From NCBI RefSeq assembly GCF_003675325.1, contig NZ_CP033073.1, positions 3,906,001-3,970,000 of the forward strand: a stretch of DNA of 64,000 nt, read 5' to 3'. Every line of letters starts with the position of its first letter. Position 1 is the stretch's first letter. Of this stretch, positions 16,778 through 24,691 are shown one piece after another. This DNA comes from Streptomyces dangxiongensis (GTDB lineage: Bacteria > Actinomycetota > Actinomycetes > Streptomycetales > Streptomycetaceae). The position numbers and the translations under genes are program-made. The notes beneath the pieces are model-generated. The model was not told the DNA's origin, ran no database searches, and was given only the letters and a program-made list of their open reading frames with translations.

Positions 16778-17590
16778 TCAGGCCTGTCCCAGCAGGTCCG
16801 CCAGCTTCGTCTCCCGCTCGGCGATGTCGGCGCGCAGCCGGCCGGCGATCTCGTCGAGCAGCCCGTCCGGGTCGTCCGGGGCGAGACGGAGCATGCCGGC
16901 GATCGCCCCCTCCTCCAGCTCGCGGGCGATGAGGGTGAGCAGCTCCTTGCGCTGGGCCAGCCACTCCAGGCGGGCGTACAGCTCCTCGGCGGGGCTCGGC
17001 CGCCGCTCGGGCGGCACCGGGCCGGCCGCCCATTCCGCGGCCAGCTCCCGGAGCAGCGTCGCGTCGCCGCGGGCGTAGGCCGCGTTGACCCGGGAGAGGA
17101 ACTCCTCGCGCCGCTTGCGCTCCTCGTCCTCCTGCGCCAGGTCGGGGTGGGCCTTGCGGGCCAGCTCGCGGTAGAGCTTGCGGGCCTCCTCGCTGGGCCG
17201 TACCCGCTGCGGGGGCCGTACCGCCTGGTCGGTGAGCATGGCGGCGGCCTCCGGGAAGAGACCGTCACCGTCCATCCAGCCGTGCAGCAGTTCCTCCACG
17301 CCCGGGATCGGCAGGACGTGGGCGCGGGCCTCCGCGGCCCGCCGGATGTCCTCGGGGTCCTGGGTGCGGGCGGCCTTGGCCTCGGCGATCTCCGCGTCGA
17401 GTTCCTCGATACGCAGGTAGAGCGGGCCGAGGCGCTGCTCGTGCAGGCGGGAGAAGTTCTCGACCTCGACGCGGTAGGTCTCCACGGCGATCTCGAACTC
17501 GATCAACGCCTGCTCGGCGGCCCGTACGGCCTGTTCCAGCCGTTCCTCGGGACGCGGTGCCTGGGACTGATCGGCTTCCGGGGTCGTCAC
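16778..17590 (-). CDS. Coiled-coil protein with a J-domain-like HPD segment
   Basis: This is a protein of about 270 aa of unknown function. The first 85 residues are helical and rich in Glu and Ala, ending LRIEELDAEIAEAKAARTQ, and predict a coiled coil. The middle contains ARKLYRELARKAHPDLAQED (about 140-158). The HPD tripeptide and the helices around it match a DnaJ J domain. A second helical, Glu-rich region closes the protein (LTLIARELEEGAIAGML, ERETKLADLLGQA). If functional, the HPD would recruit DnaK. GTG at 17590 is preferred; codons up to 17659 give basic, unrelated sequence. No Gly/Phe or zinc-finger region is present. Confidence 0.75.
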   Translation of the reverse strand: MTTPEADQSQAPRPEERLEQAVRAAEQALIEFEIAVETYRVEVENFSRLHEQRLGPLYLRIEELDAEIAEAKAARTQDPEDIRRAAEARAHVLPIPGVEELLHGWMDGDGLFPEAAAMLTDQAVRPPQRVRPSEEARKLYRELARKAHPDLAQEDEERKRREEFLSRVNAAYARGDATLLRELAAEWAAGPVPPERRPSPAEELYARLEWLAQRKELLTLIARELEEGAIAGMLRLAPDDPDGLLDEIAGRLRADIAERETKLADLLGQA

Positions 17591-17761
17591 CCGCCCAGCG
17601 TAGCCGCTGCATCCGGCGCGGACCGGCACGCACCGGGGGCCGGTCCGGCCTGACCGCACCCTGGTCCCACGCGGGGGCCCTTCTCCAGCGGCGAGACAGC
17701 GCCCCCCAGGAAGCCGCGGTTCCGCTGGTTCCGCTGCCGTGGCGGAACCGGCCCGCTCCCC

Positions 17762-19213
17762 TCACACCCCCGACTCGGCCGCGATCCGTCCCGCCCGGAC
17801 GCCCGCGAGCAGGTCGGCGTGGTCCGCCTCGGTGCGGTCGGCGTAGGCGACGGCGAAGTCGGCCACCGCCTCGTCCAGCTCCTCGTTCTTCCCGCAGTAC
17901 CCGGCGATCAGCCGGGGGTCGGCGCTGTGGGAGTGGGCCCGGGCCAGCAGGGCGCCGGTCATGCGGCCGTAGTCGTCGACCTGGTCGGCGGCGAGCGCGG
18001 CCGGGTCGACGCTGCCCTTGCGGTTGCGGAACTGTCGCACCTGGTACGGCCGCCCCTCGACGGTCGTCCAGCCCAGCAGGATGTCGCTGACCACCTGCAT
18101 CCGCTTCTGCCCGAGGACCACCCGGCGCCCCTCGTGCTCCACGGGTGGCGCCTCGAAACCGGCCGTGGCCAGGTGCGGGACGAGCGCCGAAGGGCGGGCC
18201 TCCTTCACCTGGAGCACCAGCGGCTCCCCACGGTGGTCGAGGAGCAGCACGACGTACGACCGGGTGCCGACGCTGCCGGTGCCGACCACCCGGAAGGCCA
18301 CGTCGTGGACCGCGTGCCGGGCGAGCAGCGGGTGCCGGTCCTCGCCGAGGGTGCCGGCGTAGGACTCCAGGGACGCGGCGACGGCCGCGGCCTCGGCGTC
18401 CGGGATCTCGCGCAGGACCGGCGGGGCGTCCACGAACCGGCGTCCGCCGTCCGTCAGCGCCTCGGTCGACTTCGCCGCGAACCGGCCGCTGGTGTTGGCC
18501 CGCGCCTTCTCCGAGACCCGCTCCAGCGTGCCGAGCAGGTCGTGGGCGTCGGTGTGGGAGACCAGTTCCTCGTCGGCGATGGCGTTCCAGGCGTCCAGGA
18601 CGGGCAGGGCGGCGAGCAGGCGCATGGTGCGCCGGTAGGCGCCGGTCGCGTCCCGGGCCGCCGCTCGGCAGGTGTCCTCGTCGGCGCCGGCCCCGCGCCC
18701 GGCGAGCACCAGGGAGGTCGCGAGTCGCTTCAGGTCCCACTCCCAGGGGCCGTGCACGGTCTCGTCGAAGTCGTTGAGGTCGATGACCAGCCCACCGCGG
18801 GCGTCGCCGTACAGGCCGAAGTTGGCTGCGTGCGCGTCACCGCAGATCTGGGTGCCGATGCCGGTCACGGGGGTGCGGGCCAGGTCGTACGCCATCAGCC
18901 CGGCCGAGCCGCGCAGGAAGGCGAACGGGGTGGCCGCCATCCGGCCCACCCGTATCGGGGTCAGCTCGGGCAGCCGCCCGGCGTTGGACTCGACCACCGC
19001 GCCCACCGCGTCGGGGCGGGCGGAGTCCAGGTCGAGGGTGCGGTGCGCGCCGCGCGGCACGCTCGCCCTGAGCGCCTTGCCCTCCTTCTTCGGCGAGTCC
19101 TGCGGCGGCCACTGGGCGAATCCGCGGACCCGGGGCAACCGACGCGTGCCCCGGCCCGCCCCCTCGCCGCCCTCGGCCCCGTCCCCCACGACCGCCACAC
19201 CGGTTCCGGTCAT
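17762..19213 (-). CDS. DUF2252-family protein
   Basis: This protein of about 483 aa belongs to the DUF2252 family, whose fold resembles aminoglycoside-phosphotransferase-like kinases. Recognisable blocks are RMAATPFAFLRGSAGLMAYD near 95, GDAHAANFGLYGDARG near 125 (with the His-Ala-x-Asn of a catalytic-loop-like motif), DLNDFDETVHGPWEWDLKRL near 145, and YCGKNEELDEAVADFAVAYA near the end. ATG at 19213 follows GGGGGAGG at good spacing. Its biochemical role is not known to me. It is monocistronic; the 171-base gap after its stop holds nothing recognisable. Confidence 0.87.
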   Translation of the reverse strand: MTGTGVAVVGDGAEGGEGAGRGTRRLPRVRGFAQWPPQDSPKKEGKALRASVPRGAHRTLDLDSARPDAVGAVVESNAGRLPELTPIRVGRMAATPFAFLRGSAGLMAYDLARTPVTGIGTQICGDAHAANFGLYGDARGGLVIDLNDFDETVHGPWEWDLKRLATSLVLAGRGAGADEDTCRAAARDATGAYRRTMRLLAALPVLDAWNAIADEELVSHTDAHDLLGTLERVSEKARANTSGRFAAKSTEALTDGGRRFVDAPPVLREIPDAEAAAVAASLESYAGTLGEDRHPLLARHAVHDVAFRVVGTGSVGTRSYVVLLLDHRGEPLVLQVKEARPSALVPHLATAGFEAPPVEHEGRRVVLGQKRMQVVSDILLGWTTVEGRPYQVRQFRNRKGSVDPAALAADQVDDYGRMTGALLARAHSHSADPRLIAGYCGKNEELDEAVADFAVAYADRTEADHADLLAGVRAGRIAAESGV

Positions 19214-19504
19214 CACGACCGCCTCCCCCGCCACTCCCGCACGCCTGCCGAGCAGGCGCCGGTACGAACACCGACTCGGGGGAGACCGTACAACCGGTGA
19301 CCGGAACACGTCAGACCGGCAGCAACACCGGCAGTGACACCGACAGCGGCACCCGACAGCAGCAGGGAGAACCGCACCCGCAACCGCACCGGCAGCCCCT
19401 GACTCCCCGCGAGTCCCCCTGAGTCACCGTGAGATAGCTCACCGGATGGACCGGAAGGACGGGCGCGGTCGGTTCCACGGCTGTGCGATGCCTCACAGGC
19501 ACGG

Positions 19505-19575
19505 CACAACGAGAAACGGGCCCCCACCGTGACTTCCGTCACCGGTGGAGACCCGTTTCATCGGTTCTCGTTGTG
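19505..19575. terminator. Large nested inverted repeat next to tRNA-Leu
   Basis: Outer arms CACAACGAGAA (19505-19515) and TTCTCGTTGTG (19565-19575) are perfect complements. Inside, GAAACGGG (19513-19520) pairs with CCCGTTTC (19552-19559), and further in CCACCGTGAC pairs with GTCACCGGTGG with one extra base. The inner and outer arms share bases, so two alternative structures are possible. The outer arm touches the 3' end of tRNA-Leu on the minus strand, so termination or 3' processing is the simplest role. Upstream, 19214-19504 contains GACACCG-like repeats and no gene. Confidence 0.65.
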
Positions 19576-19657
19576 CGCGAGGGGGGAGTTGAACCCCCAC
19601 GCCCTTGCGGGCACTGGAACCTGAATCCAGCGCGTCTGCCTATTCCGCCACCCGCGC
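19574..19657 (-). tRNA. tRNA-Leu, anticodon CAG
   Basis: On the minus strand the 84-base sequence starts GCGCGGGTGGCGGAAT and ends with the T-loop GGTTCAA and acceptor CTCGCGC. The 7-bp acceptor stem has one G-U pair. The anticodon arm is CTGGA-TTCAGGT-TCCAG, giving CAG for CUG codons. A long variable arm (TGCCCGCAAGGGCG) marks it as class II. CCA is not encoded. Confidence 0.97.
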
Positions 19658-20041
19658 ATTGGGTGTGTCTTCCGTTTCCGGCCCTTGCGGGCTGGCCCCT
19701 TCCGACACGCAGAACATTAGCACGTGGGACGGGGTGGAATCACATCCCTTCCCGGCCGCCCCGGCCGCCGGTCCGGGGGGTCCGGTGCGGCGCGTCCGTG
19801 GCCGTGGCGCGGCGGCGCGCGTATCAAGGAGACGCGGTTCACGTATCAACCTCGTACCGGTCCCGGCCGTCTCACCAGGAGCAGGACCGGGTCCACAGCC
19901 GGGTGCGGGACACTGGTCCTCGCCCGCCTCTACGATCCATGCCAGCAGGACACGTGCCAGGAGTTCGAAGGGGAGCCGCTGGGGGAACCGGCTGATTGAC
20001 GGGCGCGTAGATACGATCAGTGAGCAGTACCGGCAGTACCC

Positions 20042-20080
20042 GGCAAGACAGCGGCAGACAGCAGGGCAAGACAGCGGCAG
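20042..20080 (+). repeat. 16-base direct repeat in the fhaA leader
   Basis: GGCAAGACAGCGGCAG occurs at 20042-20057 and 20065-20080, just before the fhaA ribosome site. The 441-base gap from the tRNA to fhaA otherwise shows no gene. TTGACG at 19995 or nearby and TACGAT at 20011 are promoter-like but badly spaced. Confidence 0.6.
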
Positions 20081-20098
20081 GGACGGAGGAGGTGCCCC

Positions 20099-20977
20099 AT
20101 GGGAGTCCTGAAAAAGTTCGAGCAGCGTCTCGAAGGTCTGGTGAACGGCACCTTCGCCAAGGTCTTCAAGTCCGAGGTCCAGCCCGTGGAGATCGCCGGA
20201 GCGCTCCAGCGGGAGTGCGACAACAACGCCACCATCTGGAACCGTGACCGGACCGTCGTACCCAACGACTTCATCGTGGAGCTGAGCGCGCCCGACCACG
20301 AGCGCCTCAGCCCCTACTCCGGGCAGCTCGGCGACGAGCTGGCCGGAATGGTGCGCGACTACGCCAAGCAGCAGCGCTACACCTTCATGGGACCGATCAA
20401 GGTCACCCTGGAAAAGGCCGAGGACCTGGACACCGGCCTGTACCGGGTGCGCTCGCGCACCCTCGCCTCCTCCAGCAACCAGCAGGGCCAGGCACCCGCC
20501 GCACCGGCCGGGCGGCCCGGCCCTCCAGGCGGCCCCACGGGCGCCGGCGCCCCGGGCGGCTACGGCCCCGCGCCCGCCGCGCCCGCCGGACCGCCCCCGA
20601 TGCCGGCCGCGCCGCCCCCCGGCGCCCGCCCCGGCGGCTACGGCTACCCGCAGCCCGCCACCCAGCGACCCGCCGCCGCCCCGATGAGCGGCGCGCGCAC
20701 CCGCTACTGGATCGAGATCAACGGCACCCGCCACCAGATCTCCCGCCCGACGCTGGTGCTGGGCCGCAGCACCGACGCCGACGTGCGGATCGACGACCCG
20801 GGCGTCTCCCGCCGGCACTGCGAGATCCGGACCGGAACGCCCTCGACGATCCAGGATCTCGGCTCCACCAACGGCATCGTGGTGGACGGGCAGCACACCA
20901 CCCGCGCTACGCTCCGCGACGGCTCGCGGATCGTCGTGGGCAGCACCACCGTTATCTATAGGCAAGCCGAAGGGTGA
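20099..20977 (+). CDS. fhaA: FhaA: DUF3662 plus C-terminal FHA domain
   Basis: This is a cytoplasmic phosphopeptide-reading protein of the cell-wall signalling operon (292 aa). The N-terminal DUF3662 domain opens MGVLKKFEQRLEGLVNGTFA and includes VPNDFIVELSAPDHE. A Pro/Gly/Ala-rich linker spans about 128-200. The C-terminal FHA domain holds LVLGRSTDADVRIDD, VSRRHCEI and DLGSTNGIVVDG, the standard phosphothreonine-binding loops. GGAGGAGG stands 9 bases before ATG. In mycobacteria the homologue binds phosphorylated MviN and regulates peptidoglycan synthesis. It is first of six co-directional genes ending in pknB. Confidence 0.95.
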   Translation: MGVLKKFEQRLEGLVNGTFAKVFKSEVQPVEIAGALQRECDNNATIWNRDRTVVPNDFIVELSAPDHERLSPYSGQLGDELAGMVRDYAKQQRYTFMGPIKVTLEKAEDLDTGLYRVRSRTLASSSNQQGQAPAAPAGRPGPPGGPTGAGAPGGYGPAPAAPAGPPPMPAAPPPGARPGGYGYPQPATQRPAAAPMSGARTRYWIEINGTRHQISRPTLVLGRSTDADVRIDDPGVSRRHCEIRTGTPSTIQDLGSTNGIVVDGQHTTRATLRDGSRIVVGSTTVIYRQAEG

Positions 20978-20987
20978 AGCGGGGGCA

Positions 20988-21518
20988 ATGTCAGAGCTGA
21001 CCCTCACGGTCATGCGGCTGGGTTTCCTGGCCGTACTGTGGCTGTTCGTGATCGTGGCCGTGCAGGTCATCCGGAGCGACCTGTTCGGTACGCGCGTCAC
21101 TCAGCGCGGATCGCGTAGGGAGGCCGGGCGCCCGCAGCAGGCTGCCCGGCCGCAGACCCGGCAGCAGGCCGCCGCGCCCCCGCCCCAGCGTGGGCAGCAG
21201 GGCGGCGGCAGGCGTGGCCGCAACGCTCCCTCCAAGCTGGTCGTGACCGAGGGCACCCTGGCGGGTACCACCGTCGCGTTGCAGGGCCAGACCATCACCC
21301 TGGGCCGGGCGCACGACTCCACCATCGTGCTGGACGACGACTACGCCTCCAGCCGCCATGCCAGGATCTACCCGGACCAGAACGGTCAGTGGATCATCGA
21401 GGATCTCGGCTCCACCAACGGCACCTACCTGGACCGGTCCCGGCTGACGACCCCCACACCGATCCCGCTGGGCGCGCCGATCCGCATCGGCAAGACCGCA
21501 ATCGAGCTGCGGAAGTAG
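20988..21518 (+). CDS. fhaB: FhaB (FipA-partner type): membrane-anchored FHA protein
   Basis: This 176-residue protein has an N-terminal membrane helix (LGFLAVLWLFVIVAVQVI, about 11-28). A Gln/Arg-rich linker follows (RPQQAARPQTRQQAA). The C-terminal FHA domain (about 78-170) shows TLGRAHDSTIVLDDDYASSR, RHARIY and DLGSTNGTYLDRSR. It starts 10 bases after the fhaA stop. The family is a substrate of PknA/PknB-type kinases and acts in septation and wall synthesis. Confidence 0.94.
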   Translation: MSELTLTVMRLGFLAVLWLFVIVAVQVIRSDLFGTRVTQRGSRREAGRPQQAARPQTRQQAAAPPPQRGQQGGGRRGRNAPSKLVVTEGTLAGTTVALQGQTITLGRAHDSTIVLDDDYASSRHARIYPDQNGQWIIEDLGSTNGTYLDRSRLTTPTPIPLGAPIRIGKTAIELRK

Positions 21519-21658
21519 TGCTACGTCATGAGTAAGCGCGAGCGGAGCGAGCACGCAGCGGCAGGCCGCCACCCGGTCTCCGGCGCGCTCCCGACCGGAG
21601 GGTGGGCAGTGTGGCTCGACACGACCGGCTGTACCCGGAGCCGACGGGCGAGGTGCGC

Positions 21659-23212
21659 ATGAGTCTGTCACTGCGCTTTGCCGCCGGATCGCACAAGGGC
21701 ATGATCCGGGAGGGCAACGAGGACTCCGGTTACGCCGGTCCGCGCCTGCTCGCCATCGCCGACGGCATGGGCGGCCAGGCCGCGGGCGAGGTCGCCTCCT
21801 CCGAGGTGATCTCCACCCTGGTCACCCTCGACGACGACGTGCCCGGCTCCGACCTGCTCACCTCCCTCGGTGTGGCCGTGCAGCGCGCCAACGACCAGCT
21901 ACGCTCCATGGTCGAGGAGGACCCCCAGCTCGAGGGCATGGGGACGACCCTCACCGCCCTGCTGTGGACCGGGCAGCGGCTCGGCCTGGTCCACGTCGGC
22001 GACTCGCGCGCGTATCTGCTCCGCGACGGCGTGCTCACGCAGATCACCCAGGACCACACCTGGGTGCAGCGCCTCGTCGACGAGGGCCGGATCACCGAGG
22101 AAGAGGCCACCACCCACCCGCAGCGCTCCCTGCTGATGCGCGCCCTCGGCAGTGGCGAGCACGTCGAACCCGACCTGTCGGTCCGTGAGGTCCGGGCCGG
22201 CGACCGCTACCTGATCTGCTCCGACGGGCTGTCCGGAGTCGTCTCCCACCAGACGATGGAGGAGACCCTCGCCAGCTACCAGGGCCCGCAGGAGACCGTG
22301 CAGGAGCTGATCCAGCTCGCGCTGCGCGGCGGCGGCCCCGACAACATCACGGTCATCGTCGCCGACGTCCTCGATCTGGACACCGGGGACACCATCGCCG
22401 GGCAACTGTCCGACCAGCCGGTCGTGGTCGGTGCCGTCGCCGAGAACCAGCTCCACCTGCACGACAACGGCATCATGCAGACGCCGGCCGGCCGCGCCTC
22501 CCACCTGGGCCGCCAGAACCAGCGCAACGGTGGCGGCGAGTTCGGCCCCCCCGGCTCCGGCGACACCGCCGGCTACGTCCCGGACGGCAGCTTCGACGAC
22601 TACGCCGACGACGACTTCACCAAGCCGCGCGGGAAGCACCGGTGGCTGAAGAGATCCCTGTACGGCGCCCTCGCGCTCGCCGTCGTCGGCGGCGGCCTCT
22701 ACGGCGGCTACCGCTGGACACAGACGCAGTACTACGTCGGCGCCAATGACGAGCACGTCGCGCTGTACCGCGGGATCAGCCAGGACCTGGCCTGGGTGTC
22801 GCTGTCGAAGGTGGAGCGGGACCACCCCGAGATCGAACTCAAGTACCTGCCGCCGTACCAGCAGAAGCAGGTGAAGGCCACGATCACGGAGGGCGGTCTC
22901 ACGGACGCCCGGACGAAGGTCCAGGAACTGGCCGTGCAGGCGTCCGCGTGCCGCAAGCAGGAAGAGCGGCAGGCCGCCGACAAGGCGCGGAACAACGCCA
23001 AGAACGACCGGGGCAAGTCCGGCGGCGCCATCGGTACCGCCACGCACGCCGCCTTCACCAAGGCATCCCCGAGCCCCGATCCGTCGGCTTCGAGCACGTC
23101 CCCGACGTCCCCTCCGAAGTCTCCGTCCACGACCCCGTCCGCGACCCCCAGCCCCGGCCCCACTCTCTCGGAGGATGAGCAGAAGGTCGTCTCGCTGTGC
23201 GGTAAGCAGTAG
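21659..23212 (+). CDS. PP2C Ser/Thr phosphatase (PstP-like), membrane-anchored
   Basis: This is the phosphatase partner of the operon's kinase, about 517 aa from ATG 21659. The PP2C domain (about 1-240) shows the metal-binding blocks REGNEDSG, LLAIADGMGGQAAGEVASSE, CSDGLSGVV and GGGPDNITVIVAD. A membrane helix follows near 340 (LYGALALAVVGGGLYGGYRW), then an extracellular part with a Ser/Thr/Pro-rich tail (SPDPSASSTSPTSPPKSPST). GTG codons at 21602 and 21611 are open upstream and give VARHDRLYPEP; the ATG has GAGG at good spacing and begins at the family's conserved SLRFAAGSHKG. It should dephosphorylate PknB and FHA proteins. Confidence 0.93.
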   Translation: MSLSLRFAAGSHKGMIREGNEDSGYAGPRLLAIADGMGGQAAGEVASSEVISTLVTLDDDVPGSDLLTSLGVAVQRANDQLRSMVEEDPQLEGMGTTLTALLWTGQRLGLVHVGDSRAYLLRDGVLTQITQDHTWVQRLVDEGRITEEEATTHPQRSLLMRALGSGEHVEPDLSVREVRAGDRYLICSDGLSGVVSHQTMEETLASYQGPQETVQELIQLALRGGGPDNITVIVADVLDLDTGDTIAGQLSDQPVVVGAVAENQLHLHDNGIMQTPAGRASHLGRQNQRNGGGEFGPPGSGDTAGYVPDGSFDDYADDDFTKPRGKHRWLKRSLYGALALAVVGGGLYGGYRWTQTQYYVGANDEHVALYRGISQDLAWVSLSKVERDHPEIELKYLPPYQQKQVKATITEGGLTDARTKVQELAVQASACRKQEERQAADKARNNAKNDRGKSGGAIGTATHAAFTKASPSPDPSASSTSPTSPPKSPSTTPSATPSPGPTLSEDEQKVVSLCGKQ

Positions 23213-23239
23213 GCAAGCCGTGAGAGGCCCCGTCACACG

Positions 23240-24691
23240 ATGAGCAGTACTACGAATTCGCCGACGCATCACACGTCCACGATCGGCGCGATCGGCGCAC
23301 CGAGCCGTCGCAACACCGAGCTGGCCCTGCTGGTCTTCGCGGTGGTCATCCCCGTGTTCGCCTACGCCAACGTGGGCCTGGCCATCGACGACCAGGTCCC
23401 CGCGGGCCTGCTGAGCTACGGGCTCGGGCTGGGCCTGCTGGCCGGCGTCGCCCATCTCGTCGTACGGAAGTTCGCGCCGTACGCCGACCCGCTGCTGCTA
23501 CCGCTGGCGACCCTGCTCAACGGGCTCGGACTCGTCGTCATCTGGCGGCTGGACCAGTCGAAACTGCTTCAGTCGCTGCCCCACTTCGCCCCGGCCGCGC
23601 CCCGCCAGCTGCTCTACACCGCGCTGGGCATCGCCCTGTTCGCCGTGGTGCTGATCTTCCTGAAGGATCACCGGGTCCTACAGCGCTACACCTACATCTC
23701 GATGTTCAGCGCGCTGGTCCTGCTCATCCTGCCGCTGGTGCCCGGCCTCGGTGCCAACATCTACGGCGCCAAGATCTGGATCAAGATCCCCGGCCTGGGC
23801 TCCCTCCAGCCCGGCGAGTTCGCGAAGATCGTCCTCGCGGTCTTCTTCGCCGGATACCTGATGGTCAAGCGCGACGCCCTCGCCCTCGCCAGCCGCCGCT
23901 TCATGGGCCTGTACCTGCCGCGCGGCCGCGACCTCGGTCCCATCCTGGTCGTCTGGGCGATCTCGATCCTCATCCTGGTCTTCGAAACCGACCTGGGCAC
24001 GTCGCTGCTGTTCTTCGGAATGTTCGTCATCATGCTGTACGTCGCCACCGAGCGGACCAGCTGGATCGTCTTCGGTCTGCTGATGTCCGCGGTCGGCGCC
24101 GTCGGCGTGGCGAGCTTCGAGTCGCACATCCAAACGCGTGTGCACGCCTGGCTCGACCCGATGCGCGAGTACCAGCTCAGCCGCCAGATCACCCATGACG
24201 GCATCCTCCACTCCGACCAGTTGCAGCAGGCCCTGTGGGCGTTCGGTTCCGGCGGCACCCTCGGCACCGGCCTCGGCCAGGGCCACTCGGACCTGATCAA
24301 GTTCGCCGCCAACTCCGACTTCATCTTCGCCACCTTCGGCGAGGAGCTGGGGCTCGCCGGCATCATGGCGATCCTGCTGATCTACGGTCTGATCGCCGAG
24401 CGCGGTGTGCGCACCGCCCTCGCCGCCCGCGACCCGTTCGGCAAGCTGCTCGCCATCGGCCTGTCCGGCGGCTTCGCGCTCCAGGTGTTCGTCGTGGCCG
24501 GCGGTGTGATGGGCCTCATCCCGCTGACCGGTATGACGATGCCGTTCCTCGCGTACGGCGGTTCCTCCGTGCTGGCCAACTGGGCTCTGATCGGCATCCT
24601 CATCCGCATCAGTGACACCGCCCGCCGCCCGGCGCCCGCCCCCGCCGCCAACCCCGACGCCGAGATGACCCAGGTGGTCCGCCCGTCATGA
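23240..24691 (+). CDS. rodA: SEDS-family peptidoglycan polymerase (RodA/FtsW)
   Basis: This polytopic membrane glycosyltransferase of 483 aa polymerises lipid II with its partner transpeptidase encoded next. About ten or more hydrophobic segments are seen. SEDS signature blocks are IYGAKIWIKIPGLGSLQPGE (about 174-193, containing the catalytic-loop Gln-Pro-Gly-Glu), FVMLY-type WVIFG segments, and ANSDFIFATFGEELGLAGI near 358, followed by PFLAYGGSSVLANW near 435. It overlaps the PBP gene by ATGA. In S. coelicolor-type clusters this copy is distinct from the FtsW of the dcw cluster. Confidence 0.94.
   Translation: MSSTTNSPTHHTSTIGAIGAPSRRNTELALLVFAVVIPVFAYANVGLAIDDQVPAGLLSYGLGLGLLAGVAHLVVRKFAPYADPLLLPLATLLNGLGLVVIWRLDQSKLLQSLPHFAPAAPRQLLYTALGIALFAVVLIFLKDHRVLQRYTYISMFSALVLLILPLVPGLGANIYGAKIWIKIPGLGSLQPGEFAKIVLAVFFAGYLMVKRDALALASRRFMGLYLPRGRDLGPILVVWAISILILVFETDLGTSLLFFGMFVIMLYVATERTSWIVFGLLMSAVGAVGVASFESHIQTRVHAWLDPMREYQLSRQITHDGILHSDQLQQALWAFGSGGTLGTGLGQGHSDLIKFAANSDFIFATFGEELGLAGIMAILLIYGLIAERGVRTALAARDPFGKLLAIGLSGGFALQVFVVAGGVMGLIPLTGMTMPFLAYGGSSVLANWALIGILIRISDTARRPAPAPAANPDAEMTQVVRPS

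Noticed and set aside
19574-19657. Integrated element at tRNA-Leu
   Set aside because: No integrase, direct repeat of the tRNA 3' end or atypical gene block lies on either side.
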